Below are positions 1 to 5,643 of a stretch of 5,643 nt of DNA, piece by piece (positions within the stretch are counted from its first letter, which is position 1; each line of letters begins with the position of its first letter). The stretch comes from Gemmatimonadota bacterium (GTDB lineage: Bacteria > Gemmatimonadota > Gemmatimonadetes > Longimicrobiales > Gaopeijiaceae): NCBI GenBank assembly GCA_018678395.1, contig JAHHMJ010000578.1, forward strand, positions 1 to 5,643. Direction: 5' to 3'. Made by a program: the position numbers and the translations under genes. The notes beneath the pieces are model-generated. The model made no database searches. It saw nothing but the letters and a program-made list of their open reading frames with translations, and was not told the DNA's origin.

Positions 1-318
1 GAGCAGGGCCGCTGGATGTGGGCGCGGGTGAAGGGCAAGACTGAGAATGCCCTGCTCGCGTTGCCGTTCCGGGCCGTCTACAACCTGCGCCCCGCCTACA
101 TCCAGCCGCTGAAAGGTGTGCGCTCCAAGACCCGGCTGTATGCCGTCGCCTACGGCATCGCAGGACCCCTCTACCCGCTGCTGCGCCGGCTCTTCCCGAG
201 TCGGGTGACGGACTCGGTCACCGTCGGGCGGGCCATGATTCGGCTGGCGACCGACGGGTTCGAGCGGGGGATTCTGGAGGGGGAGGACATCAACCGGTTG
301 GGGACGGCGAAGGGCTGA
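1..318 (+). CDS. NAD(P)-binding atypical SDR / epimerase-like protein, C-terminal part
   Basis: The reading frame is open from the first base to TGA at 316-318, giving the last 105 residues of a protein whose start lies outside the window. The ATG at 16 is internal, because the frame continues in phase to base 1. The pattern WARVKGKTENALL near visible residues 7-19, followed by NLRPAYIQPL, matches my recollection of NAD(P)H-binding 'epimerase' proteins of about 200-230 residues, where this is the C-terminal half of a Rossmann-fold atypical short-chain dehydrogenase. The canonical YxxxK active site appears as WARVK: the lysine is kept but tryptophan stands in the tyrosine position, so classical SDR catalysis is doubtful. 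A hydrophobic stretch (LYAVAYGIAGPLYPLL, about residues 46-61) is moderately apolar but is more likely a buried or membrane-touching helix than a true transmembrane segment. The substrate is unknown. The gene converges on the lipoprotein at 339-851. The family assignment is from memory of related sequences and is moderately sure. Confidence 0.72.
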   Translation, partial: EQGRWMWARVKGKTENALLALPFRAVYNLRPAYIQPLKGVRSKTRLYAVAYGIAGPLYPLLRRLFPSRVTDSVTVGRAMIRLATDGFERGILEGEDINRLGTAKG

Positions 319-330
319 GGGCGAGCGAGC

Positions 331-354
331 GCCCGCGGTCAGCGTGCCGCGGGC
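331..354. terminator. GC-rich hairpin between convergent genes, possible bidirectional terminator
   Basis: A perfect 8-bp inverted repeat, GCCCGCGG (331-338) and CCGCGGGC (347-354), encloses an 8-nt loop. It starts 13 nt after the stop of the plus-strand gene and includes the stop codon of the minus-strand lipoprotein (339-341). Its place at a convergent junction fits a shared terminator. Neither side has a run of T, so it is not a classical intrinsic terminator and might only stabilise 3' ends. Confidence 0.5.
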
Positions 355-851
355 CTCGGTCCGCCCCCCTCTCCCGGCCATCGCACCGTCGCGCCCTCGG
401 TCGGTAGCAGGCGGATTCGCCTCGGCCGCCGCTCGACTTCCTCGCGCGGCGTGACCTCCCACTCGACGCACACGATCCGAGCCGACCGCTCCTCGTGCCG
501 CAGGCACCGGCGGTAGTACCCCTCGCGCCGGACGGTGTCGAACACCGTGGCGACTAGTTCGCCCTCGTCGTTGGGAATCACCTCCATGCGCACCGGGCAG
601 CTGACCCAGTACCCCCCACCCCCTCGTCGAGGCGTTGCTTCGCACAGATTCCGCTGCCCCAGATCTCCGTCCCAGATCACCAGCCGATCGGAGGCGAAGG
701 TCAGCATGCCGATGTAGACGACACCGTCGATCGTGGCCGACATGTCCCAGGTACCGTCGAGGATCGGGAGCTGGTCGGAGCCCCCGGAAGATGCGCAGCC
801 GGTCAGGAGGACGGTCGTCGCGATCCACGACACGGCGAGGGAGCGGAGCAT
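339..851 (-). CDS. Small secreted lipoprotein of unknown function
   Basis: This encodes 170 residues starting with ATG at 851. Residues 1-18 are a lipoprotein signal peptide: a short n-region with Arg3, a hydrophobic core (LAVSWIATTVLL), and the lipobox LTGC with the lipidated Cys19. The mature protein should therefore be membrane-anchored outside the cytoplasm. After a Ser/Gly linker it begins with LDGTWDMSATIDG (residues 31-43) and alternates short beta-like strands (VVYIGMLTF, RLVIWDGDL, ELVATVFDTV), suggesting a small beta-barrel or sandwich. The GTW opening recalls lipocalin-like folds, but I cannot assign one. Four further cysteines (70, 85, 116, 128) could form two disulfides. The C-terminus is rich in Arg and Pro. 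The frame stays open upstream to 1652, and an ATG at 971 is possible, but only the 851 start places a signal peptide at the N-terminus. No Shine-Dalgarno sequence is seen: the 25 nt before the start are C-rich. The gene is divergent from the 324-residue membrane protein. Confidence 0.82.
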   Translation of the reverse strand: MLRSLAVSWIATTVLLTGCASSGGSDQLPILDGTWDMSATIDGVVYIGMLTFASDRLVIWDGDLGQRNLCEATPRRGGGGYWVSCPVRMEVIPNDEGELVATVFDTVRREGYYRRCLRHEERSARIVCVEWEVTPREEVERRPRRIRLLPTEGATVRWPGEGGGPRPAAR

Positions 852-998
852 CGGACGCCGGACTTGGGGGGCAGGGGATTGTGAACGTCGTCCGCGGCGA
901 CGCTGGGCGCCAGTGAGCCTGCCGCAGGGTCGGGGGCAGCTTCCGTCGGAGCGTGTTCGTGAGAACCGCATGATCGGGTTCTCGATCGTCTCCAGCGT
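852..998. other. Divergent intergenic region between lipoprotein and membrane-protein genes
   Basis: These 147 bp separate two divergently transcribed genes and must hold the promoters for both, unless either is read through from elsewhere. It has G-runs on the plus strand (866-871, 874-877, 927-929, 932-936) and an operator-like dyad at 961-983. I found no convincing -35/-10 pair in either direction. Confidence 0.6.
961..983. promoter_or_regulatory. Operator-like inverted repeat GAGAACC-N9-GGTTCTC
   Basis: Perfect 7-bp half-sites, GAGAACC (961-967) and GGTTCTC (977-983), are spaced 16 bp centre to centre, about one and a half helical turns. The dyad ends 15 bp before the ATG at 999 and lies 110 bp upstream of the lipoprotein start. 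This geometry suits a dimeric regulator acting on the divergent pair. A 7-bp repeat can arise by chance, so this is a suggestion only. Confidence 0.4.
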
Positions 999-1973
999 AT
1001 GGAGGTGAAGGTCGAATTCACCCCCAGCCGAGTCCCGACCATGAGCCACGACATCGCACTCGCCACGCATCGCAAGAGTGACCGAATCGCCCGCTACCGC
1101 ACGGACGGCGCCGCGCTGGCACTCCTGCGCCACAAGCGGTCCGAAGTGGTGGTCGATCTCGCGCACTGGATGAACAACCACCAGGCCCGTCTCGAGGTCA
1201 CCCAGCTGCAGCAGGAGGTGGCCGACATGGACCGCGACCGCCGGCGCATCGTGATCGTCGCGGTCACGGGGGTGGGATCGCTCATCGGCGCGTTCGCCTT
1301 CACCCAGGTCGCATCGCGGATCGCGGGTGCGTCGTTCACGAGTTGGAGCATGGCCGCGCCGGTCGTGACGCGGGTCGGGGCGTCGCTCACGACGAGCGCT
1401 CCGCTGCGCATCACCATGCGCCAGATCGCGATCGGTCAGATCGCGAGGGGCACGCTCATTTCCGTGCCGGTGTCGGTGGCGTTGGAGCGCTATGTCGGCT
1501 CGAGCGCGCTGCGCGAGCTCTGGCACCTGGCCGCGAGTCTGCGGCCCGCGGCGTCCGTGAAGCCGTGGACCGCGACCTGCGTCCCGCGCACTTCGACCGA
1601 GGACCTCCCGCGACCGCTGCGCGACGCCGTGGCTCAGCGTGTCTCGCTGCACCTCGCCGAGGCCTCGGTCCTCGTACAGGCGCTCTCACTCATGAGCCGC
1701 CCTCAGCGTCAGGAGTGGTACCGCACCCTGCGTGCGGACGTCTCGGCGATGGTGGACCGGGAGCATGGCGATCTCCCCGCACACCAGCGGGCTGCGCTCT
1801 ACGCGACGCTCCTGTGGGACTTCCTGAACGGACTGCGCAACGAGTTCGACGCGCTGGACCAACGGTGGACCACGGACCTGCGAACCCTCGCGAACGGGAT
1901 CCAGCGCGAGCAGTTCGGCATCACGCGGGTCGCGGCGCGGGAGAGCGGGCGGCTGATGCGGCTGGCTCGCTAG
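999..1973 (+). CDS. Uncharacterised membrane-anchored protein
   Basis: I do not recognise this 324-residue protein. Residues 1-83 are charged and probably helical, with a possible short coiled coil at about 61-83 (QARLEVTQLQQEVADMDRDRR). Residues 84-104 (IVIVAVTGVGSLIGAFAFTQV) form a convincing transmembrane helix, and Arg81-83 just before it suggest that the N-terminus is cytoplasmic. A weaker apolar stretch lies at 143-162. From about 200 to the end the chain is predicted by eye to be helical, with conserved-looking aromatic positions (EWYRTLRADV around 239-248, LLWDFLNGLRNEFDALDQRW at 271-290). No catalytic motif is visible. The ATG at 999 gives the longest form; the ATG at 1041 would remove 14 residues. 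Neither start has a Shine-Dalgarno at normal distance, and GGAGGTG at 1001-1007 lies just inside the longer form, so the start is unsettled. The gene is divergent from the lipoprotein and overlaps the oxidase stop codon by 4 bp at its 3' end. Confidence 0.75.
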   Translation: MEVKVEFTPSRVPTMSHDIALATHRKSDRIARYRTDGAALALLRHKRSEVVVDLAHWMNNHQARLEVTQLQQEVADMDRDRRRIVIVAVTGVGSLIGAFAFTQVASRIAGASFTSWSMAAPVVTRVGASLTTSAPLRITMRQIAIGQIARGTLISVPVSVALERYVGSSALRELWHLAASLRPAASVKPWTATCVPRTSTEDLPRPLRDAVAQRVSLHLAEASVLVQALSLMSRPQRQEWYRTLRADVSAMVDREHGDLPAHQRAALYATLLWDFLNGLRNEFDALDQRWTTDLRTLANGIQREQFGITRVAARESGRLMRLAR

Positions 1974-1982
1974 CCGGCGAGC
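1965..1982. terminator. Short hairpin over the overlapping convergent stop codons
   Basis: GCTCGC (1965-1970) and GCGAGC (1977-1982) form a 6-bp stem around a 6-nt loop. The palindrome CTAG (1970-1973) supplies the TAG stop of the plus-strand gene (1971-1973) and the TAG stop of the minus-strand oxidase (1972-1970). The position suggests an end-of-transcript structure, but the stem is short and has no T-run. Confidence in a real terminator role is low. Confidence 0.3.
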
Positions 1983-3145
1983 ACGGCCGCCGCCGCGCGA
2001 GCACCCGCCGCCAGAGCACCCTCGATGTGACCCGGGACCTCGGTCGAGGTCTCGGTGGAAGCCCAGTGCAGCCGGCCCTCGAGCGTCGGCGTTCGATAGA
2101 GAGGATGCCCGTAGGTAGCGTAATTCTGGAGGCCGTCGGCTCCGGGCGGCGCGGTGTACTCGTAGTCGCGCCAGTCCACCACGTGCACATCCCTCGGATC
2201 GGCGGCCTCGGGTCCGAAGAGCGTTTCGAGCTGACGGAGGATCGCGTCGGCCGTCGGAGTCGGTGCCCCGGGCCGGCGCGGGGGCACGAACCCGAACAGG
2301 GCGGCGGGCTCGCCGTCGGGCCCGCTCATGTCGTGGATCTCGCGGAGCGGCCCGACGTGGCTGATCGCGGCGCCGGCGAGACCCGTTGCTCGCCAGAAGG
2401 GGCGCGCGTACTGGATGACCGCCTTGGTCATCGCTCCCATCCAGACCGGCGTGACGGCTGCGAGGCGTGCGAGGGCCTCGGGGAGCGCGGGCTCGAAGGT
2501 GATGGCGTGAGTCGCGAGGGCCGGGGGGAGCGCCAACACCACCGCCCCGGCATCGACCGCCACCCGCACGGACTCGCCGCCGGCAGCCTCCAGCCGCGCC
2601 GCGTACACCCGGATCCCGTCCTTCGTGACCTCGATCCTCTCCACGGCGTGGCCGAGCCGTACTACTCCTGCCGGGAGCGTGTCGCCCATCGCGGTCGCGA
2701 CGGCCTGCATCCCGGCCGTGACCCGACCGGCCGGCCCATCGATCGGGTTGCCCTGAAGCCTCTGCACGCCCCGGGTGTCCTGATAGAGCGCGTCCCCCTC
2801 CAGGTGCTGAGCGTGGGTGCCGAGGCCGAGCTCGGCGATGAGCGCCTGGATGCGCGGCTCGTTGGACCAGAACCACGTGGCGCCCAGGTCCAGACCCCGA
2901 TCCCCGACCGGATGAGACAGCAGTCGCCCTCCGACCCGGTCCTGCGCCTCGAGGACCGCGACGTCCCTGCCCGCCGCGCCGAGGGCGCGGGCGGCGGCCA
3001 GCCCGGCCACCCCCGCGCCCACGACGACGACGTCTACCGAACGCCTCCGCGCCGCGGCATCGCGATCGGATCGATCGGGTCCGCAGCGGGAGCGGACAGC
3101 TGCGCGGCGGCGGCGAGCGCCTCGGCCACGTCCGTCGCCAGCCAC
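1970..3145 (-). CDS. Flavin amine oxidase-family FAD-dependent oxidoreductase
   Basis: Numbering is from GTG at 3145 (391 residues). The FAD-binding N-terminus is clear: strand VDVVVVGAGVAG with the GxGxxG at 43-48, Glu66 (VLEAQDRVGGR) for the ADP ribose, the RVGGR motif at 70-74, and LDLGATWFW at 85-93. The C-terminal flavin motif HWASTETSTEVPGHIEGALAAG (360-381) matches the amine oxidase family (Pfam Amino_oxidase). Lys241 in MGAMTKAVIQYARPFW aligns with the flavin N5 lysine of monoamine oxidases. No cysteine occupies the covalent-FAD site, so FAD should be non-covalent. His373 stands where MAO has an aromatic-cage tyrosine (GYMEGA). Expected chemistry is flavin-dependent oxidation, probably of an amine, with the substrate unknown. 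No signal peptide is seen, so it should be cytoplasmic. The start is odd: residues 1-36 are an Arg-rich tail encoded inside the upstream gene, and no ATG, GTG or TTG occurs in frame between 3145 and the GxGxxG strand. It is probably co-transcribed with the propeller gene. Confidence 0.88.
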   Translation of the reverse strand: MAGDGRGRGARRRRAAVRSRCGPDRSDRDAAARRRSVDVVVVGAGVAGLAAARALGAAGRDVAVLEAQDRVGGRLLSHPVGDRGLDLGATWFWSNEPRIQALIAELGLGTHAQHLEGDALYQDTRGVQRLQGNPIDGPAGRVTAGMQAVATAMGDTLPAGVVRLGHAVERIEVTKDGIRVYAARLEAAGGESVRVAVDAGAVVLALPPALATHAITFEPALPEALARLAAVTPVWMGAMTKAVIQYARPFWRATGLAGAAISHVGPLREIHDMSGPDGEPAALFGFVPPRRPGAPTPTADAILRQLETLFGPEAADPRDVHVVDWRDYEYTAPPGADGLQNYATYGHPLYRTPTLEGRLHWASTETSTEVPGHIEGALAAGARAAAAVLAG

Positions 3146-5643
3146 GCATTGATGTCCTCGATCACACCCGGAAGCTGCTCCCAGGACCGCTCGATGGCGT
3201 CGAGCTGGGTCCGGGTGGGCGGCATGTGGATGGACTGGATCGAGCGCCAGGCTCCCGCGCCGTCCGAGGCGTCATCCAGTACCTCGTCCAACTCCTCCAG
3301 CCGCTCGAGCGCGGCCTGGAGCTGGTCGGTAACCGCGTCGTCGTCCGCCTCCTGCGCACGCTCGAGCGCGGCCTCGAGGCGGTCCGCGGTCTGCCCCAGC
3401 GTCCGGTTCGCATCCTGTGCGGGGCCCGACATCCGGTAGCTGTCGAGCATGGCTTCGTGGCGCGCCATCAACTGCGCCCGCGTGATGTCCGTTCGGGGGT
3501 CGAGCAGGACCTCGAAGTCGGCGCTGGACGCCGCGTCGGATCCGTCCGCGCTCAGCGTGACCGTGTAGTTGCCCGGCATCACCCGCGGGCCCGGTCCCAT
3601 CATCTCGCCGTCCGGTCCCTCGAGGCTCATCGCCAGATTCCAGACGACCTCGTTCACACCGGGGGTGGCCGCCTGGCGCAGCTCGCGCACGATGGTTCCC
3701 GCGGAATCCGCGATCCGCAGCGTTACGCTGTCGGCTGCATCGGCCGTCGCGTGATCGACGTGATAGCGGAAGTAGGCGCCGTAGTCGGGGTTGTCGGCCT
3801 GCCAGATCCCGGCCGGCCATTCCTGCGGCGAATACGGGTTGTACGAGACGACGTCGCGGACGGGGAAGAGGCCGACGCCGTCGAGCGATGCCTCGGCGTC
3901 CATGGCCTCGAGCGGGCCGATGTCGTCCATGATCCAGATGCCGCGGCCGTGTGTGCCGAGCACCAGGTCGTTGTCGCGAGGGTGGATGTCGATGTCGTCG
4001 ACGGGCACGGTCGGCAGCCCCGACTCCATCTCCGTCCACATCTCCCCACCGTCGACGCTGACCCACACGCCGAGCTCGTTGCCGACGAACCAGAGGTTCG
4101 CGTTGCGGGGGTGCTGCTCGAGCGCACTGACGGAGTTCGCGGGGAGTCCGTTCGTGATCAGGCGCCACGACGCGCCGAAGTCGTCGCTGCGGTATACGTA
4201 CGCCGCGAAGTCGTCGGAGCGGTGTCCGTCGAATGCGGCGTAGATCGTGCCGGCCGCCGCGTGCGAGGCGATCAGCCGCGTGACGTAGGTGTTGGCCGGG
4301 AGCCCGGGCACGTTCTCGGTCAGGTCGGTCCAGGTCACGCCGCCGTCCTGCGTTCCCATCAGACGACCGTCGTCGGCGCCCGTGTAGAGCACGGTCTCAT
4401 CCAGCGGCGACTCGGCGATCGAGACCAGATTGCCGTAGGTCGACTGCCCGTCGTTTCTGGACATCTGCGGTGCGGAGCCCGGGACGCCCATGATCTCGAG
4501 CTCGTCGCGGTCGATCGCGTAGGTCAGTTCGTCGGAGATGCGCTCCCACGACGACCCGAGATCGTCCGAACGGAAGAGCATGTTCGCGCCGTAGTAGATG
4601 CGGTCGTCGTCATGCGCCGACATCAGGATGGGGGTGTTCCAGTTCCGACGCAGCGACATCGACTCGCCGTTCTCGTCGAAGGCCTCGGGTCGGACGCCGA
4701 ACTGACGCTCCAGGGCGATGACGTCGACGCGGACCAGGTTGCCTCCCTGAGACTCCGCGAACATCAGCCGTCCGTTCGGGTGCAGCTCGGTGAAGAAGCC
4801 GTCACCGCCGCCGATGTTGGTCCAGTGCTTGTCGCGGATGCCCTGGCGTCCCCAGCTGTCCGACGGCGCGCACCACGAGCCGTTGTCCTGCAAGCCACCG
4901 CATACGTGATACGGCCGTCGCATATCGACGCCGATCTCGTAGAACTGCGACACCGGCAGGTTGCGCAGCTGACGCCAGTTCTCGGACCGGTCGAACGTCA
5001 CCGACACGCCGCCGTCTCCGCCCATGATGATGTGGTCGGAATCGGCCGGGTTGATCCAGATGGCGTGGTGGTCGAGGTGGACCTCTTCGGCCGCTTCGTC
5101 GGTGAACTCCTCACCGCCGTCCTGCGACATGTAGAAGTCGGCGCCGCCCAGGTAGACCCGCTCGGGGTCGTTGGGGTCGACCCGGATCTGCGAGTAGTAC
5201 ATGGGACGGGGGTTCTCGGTGCTGACCTGCTCCCACGTCTCGCCGCGGTCCCAGGAGCGGTAGACGCCGTCCTCCTCGACGCCGTCGTTGTCGCCGGACG
5301 CGTCGGCCTGGACGACCGCGTACACCCAGTCGGGATTCCCCCGGTAGATGTCGAGCCCGATGCGCCCCATGTCGCCCTGCGGCAGGCCCTCGGTCAGCTC
5401 GTGCCACGAGTCGCCGCCGTCGAGCGTACGGTGGATTCCCGAGCCCGGCCCGCCGCCGTTGAATCCCCATGCGCGCCGCTGGCGCTGGTACATGGCCGCG
5501 AAGATCGTGTTGGGATCGGCCGGGTCCATGATCAGGTCGATGGCGCCCGTATGCTCGTCGACGTAGAGCACCTTCTCCCAGCTCTCACCGCCATCCATGG
5601 TGCGGAAGACACCGCGTGTCTCGTTGGGGCCCCAGAGGTGGCC
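3034..5643 (-). CDS. Secreted-type Asp-box (BNR/VPS10-like) propeller protein, N-terminus missing
   Basis: The frame runs from the right edge to TAG at 3036-3034, giving 869 visible residues. The ATG at 5598 is internal, because residues GHLWGPNETRGVFRT before it fit the family. Numbered from the first visible residue, Asp-box motifs (S/T-x-D-x-G-x-x-W) occur at about 15-22, 73-80, 130-137, 173-180 (Phe for Trp), 216-223, 359-366, 431-438, 486-493 and 529-536, indicating a multi-blade beta-propeller or two. Family signatures are HHAIWINP, GGLQDNGSW, GGGDGFF and GTHGRGIWIMDD, as in large 'glycosyl hydrolase'/sortilin-N-like proteins of about 1,000 residues. After the propeller comes an Ig/FlgD-like domain (about 624-719, with VTLRI, GVNEVVWNL and PGNYTVTL), then a Glu/Ala-rich helical tail (about 720-850). 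I see no sialidase FRIP motif, so 'hydrolase' should not be assumed. A binding or scaffolding role outside the cytoplasm is more likely. Cys248 and Cys258, flanking GGLQDNGSW, could pair. A signal peptide would lie beyond the window. The stop overlaps the downstream oxidase gene. Confidence 0.9.
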   Translation of the reverse strand, partial: GHLWGPNETRGVFRTMDGGESWEKVLYVDEHTGAIDLIMDPADPNTIFAAMYQRQRRAWGFNGGGPGSGIHRTLDGGDSWHELTEGLPQGDMGRIGLDIYRGNPDWVYAVVQADASGDNDGVEEDGVYRSWDRGETWEQVSTENPRPMYYSQIRVDPNDPERVYLGGADFYMSQDGGEEFTDEAAEEVHLDHHAIWINPADSDHIIMGGDGGVSVTFDRSENWRQLRNLPVSQFYEIGVDMRRPYHVCGGLQDNGSWCAPSDSWGRQGIRDKHWTNIGGGDGFFTELHPNGRLMFAESQGGNLVRVDVIALERQFGVRPEAFDENGESMSLRRNWNTPILMSAHDDDRIYYGANMLFRSDDLGSSWERISDELTYAIDRDELEIMGVPGSAPQMSRNDGQSTYGNLVSIAESPLDETVLYTGADDGRLMGTQDGGVTWTDLTENVPGLPANTYVTRLIASHAAAGTIYAAFDGHRSDDFAAYVYRSDDFGASWRLITNGLPANSVSALEQHPRNANLWFVGNELGVWVSVDGGEMWTEMESGLPTVPVDDIDIHPRDNDLVLGTHGRGIWIMDDIGPLEAMDAEASLDGVGLFPVRDVVSYNPYSPQEWPAGIWQADNPDYGAYFRYHVDHATADAADSVTLRIADSAGTIVRELRQAATPGVNEVVWNLAMSLEGPDGEMMGPGPRVMPGNYTVTLSADGSDAASSADFEVLLDPRTDITRAQLMARHEAMLDSYRMSGPAQDANRTLGQTADRLEAALERAQEADDDAVTDQLQAALERLEELDEVLDDASDGAGAWRSIQSIHMPPTRTQLDAIERSWEQLPGVIEDINAWLATDVAEALAAAAQLSAPAADPIDPIAMPRRGGVR
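3155..3159 (-). promoter_or_regulatory. Possible Shine-Dalgarno GAGGA for the oxidase GTG start
   Basis: On the minus strand GAGGA lies 9 nt before GTG at 3145, inside the 3' end of the propeller gene, where it also encodes Glu-Asp. Good spacing supports the long-overlap start, but the match may be fortuitous. It is also 5 nt before an out-of-frame ATG at 3149. Confidence 0.35.
3302..3374. repeat. Pair of 16-bp direct repeats within the propeller gene tail
   Basis: CGCTCGAGCGCGGCCT occurs at 3302-3317 and again at 3359-3374. The offset is 57 bp, exactly 19 codons. Both copies encode the core AALER of the helical tail in the same frame (AALERAQE and AALERLEE). This suggests a small in-frame internal duplication, or strong codon preference on a repeated coiled-coil motif. 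Confidence 0.6.

Noticed and set aside
866..936. G-runs upstream of the lipoprotein gene, considered as a G-quadruplex.
   Set aside because: The four runs are separated by loops too long and uneven for a canonical quadruplex.
852..1652. N-terminal extension of the lipoprotein frame, to 437 residues.
   Set aside because: The extension is Arg-rich antisense translation of the 324-residue gene and would bury the signal peptide and lipobox that begin at 851.
3034..3060. Programmed -1 frameshift fusing propeller protein and oxidase.
   Set aside because: No slippery heptamer is visible before the stop, and an exported propeller fused to a signal-less flavoenzyme is unlikely. It is kept only as an alternative in the start-site finding.
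1686..3149. A 487-codon open frame on the minus strand, overlapping the oxidase.
   Set aside because: It is out of frame with the clear FAD-binding motifs, and its translation is Arg/Gly-rich without recognisable domains.
1343..3439. A 698-codon open frame on the plus strand.
   Set aside because: It runs antisense to the oxidase and propeller genes and overlaps the 324-residue gene. Its translation is low-complexity Arg/Gly/Pro-rich with no domain, as expected for shadow frames in high-GC DNA.
3034..5643. Sialidase or other defined glycoside hydrolase activity for the propeller protein.
   Set aside because: Asp-boxes alone do not show catalysis, and no FRIP motif or arginine triad could be identified.

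Overview
The window is high-GC, tightly packed bacterial DNA holding five protein genes. No RNA gene, insertion sequence or CRISPR array is visible. The two end genes are cut by the window edges. The long secreted-type Asp-box propeller protein carries GGLQDNGSW and GTHGRGIW signatures. With the high GC and the atypical SDR epimerase, it suggests a Gemmatimonadota-like bacterium, or another high-GC environmental phylum. That placement is an inference from protein style, not from a marker gene.

Left part: the C-terminal half of an atypical short-chain dehydrogenase/epimerase (1-318, +) converges on a small lipoprotein (339-851, -). The 20-bp gap and the lipoprotein stop codon lie in a GC-rich hairpin (331-354). 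The lipoprotein is divergent from an unrecognised membrane-anchored protein of 324 residues (999-1973, +). The 147-bp intergenic region between them (852-998) contains a perfect 7-bp inverted repeat, GAGAACC-N9-GGTTCTC (961-983), which looks like a shared operator.

Right part: two minus-strand genes form a probable operon. The upstream one (3034-5643, cut at its N-terminus) encodes a large extracytoplasmic propeller protein with nine Asp-box motifs, an Ig/FlgD-like domain and a helical tail. The downstream one (1970-3145) encodes a flavin amine oxidase-family enzyme. Its only plausible canonical start is a GTG lying 112 nt inside the propeller gene, and its FAD-binding strand begins right at the upstream stop codon. 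The oxidase converges on the 324-residue gene, and the two share the palindrome CTAG, so both TAG stop codons overlap.

The genes do not form an evident known pathway. The most notable points are the unusual junction between propeller and oxidase, the divergent lipoprotein/membrane-protein pair with its dyad, and a histidine at a site where monoamine oxidases have an aromatic-cage tyrosine. I see no clear evidence for a wholly new multi-gene system. The divergent pair is the best candidate for something undescribed.
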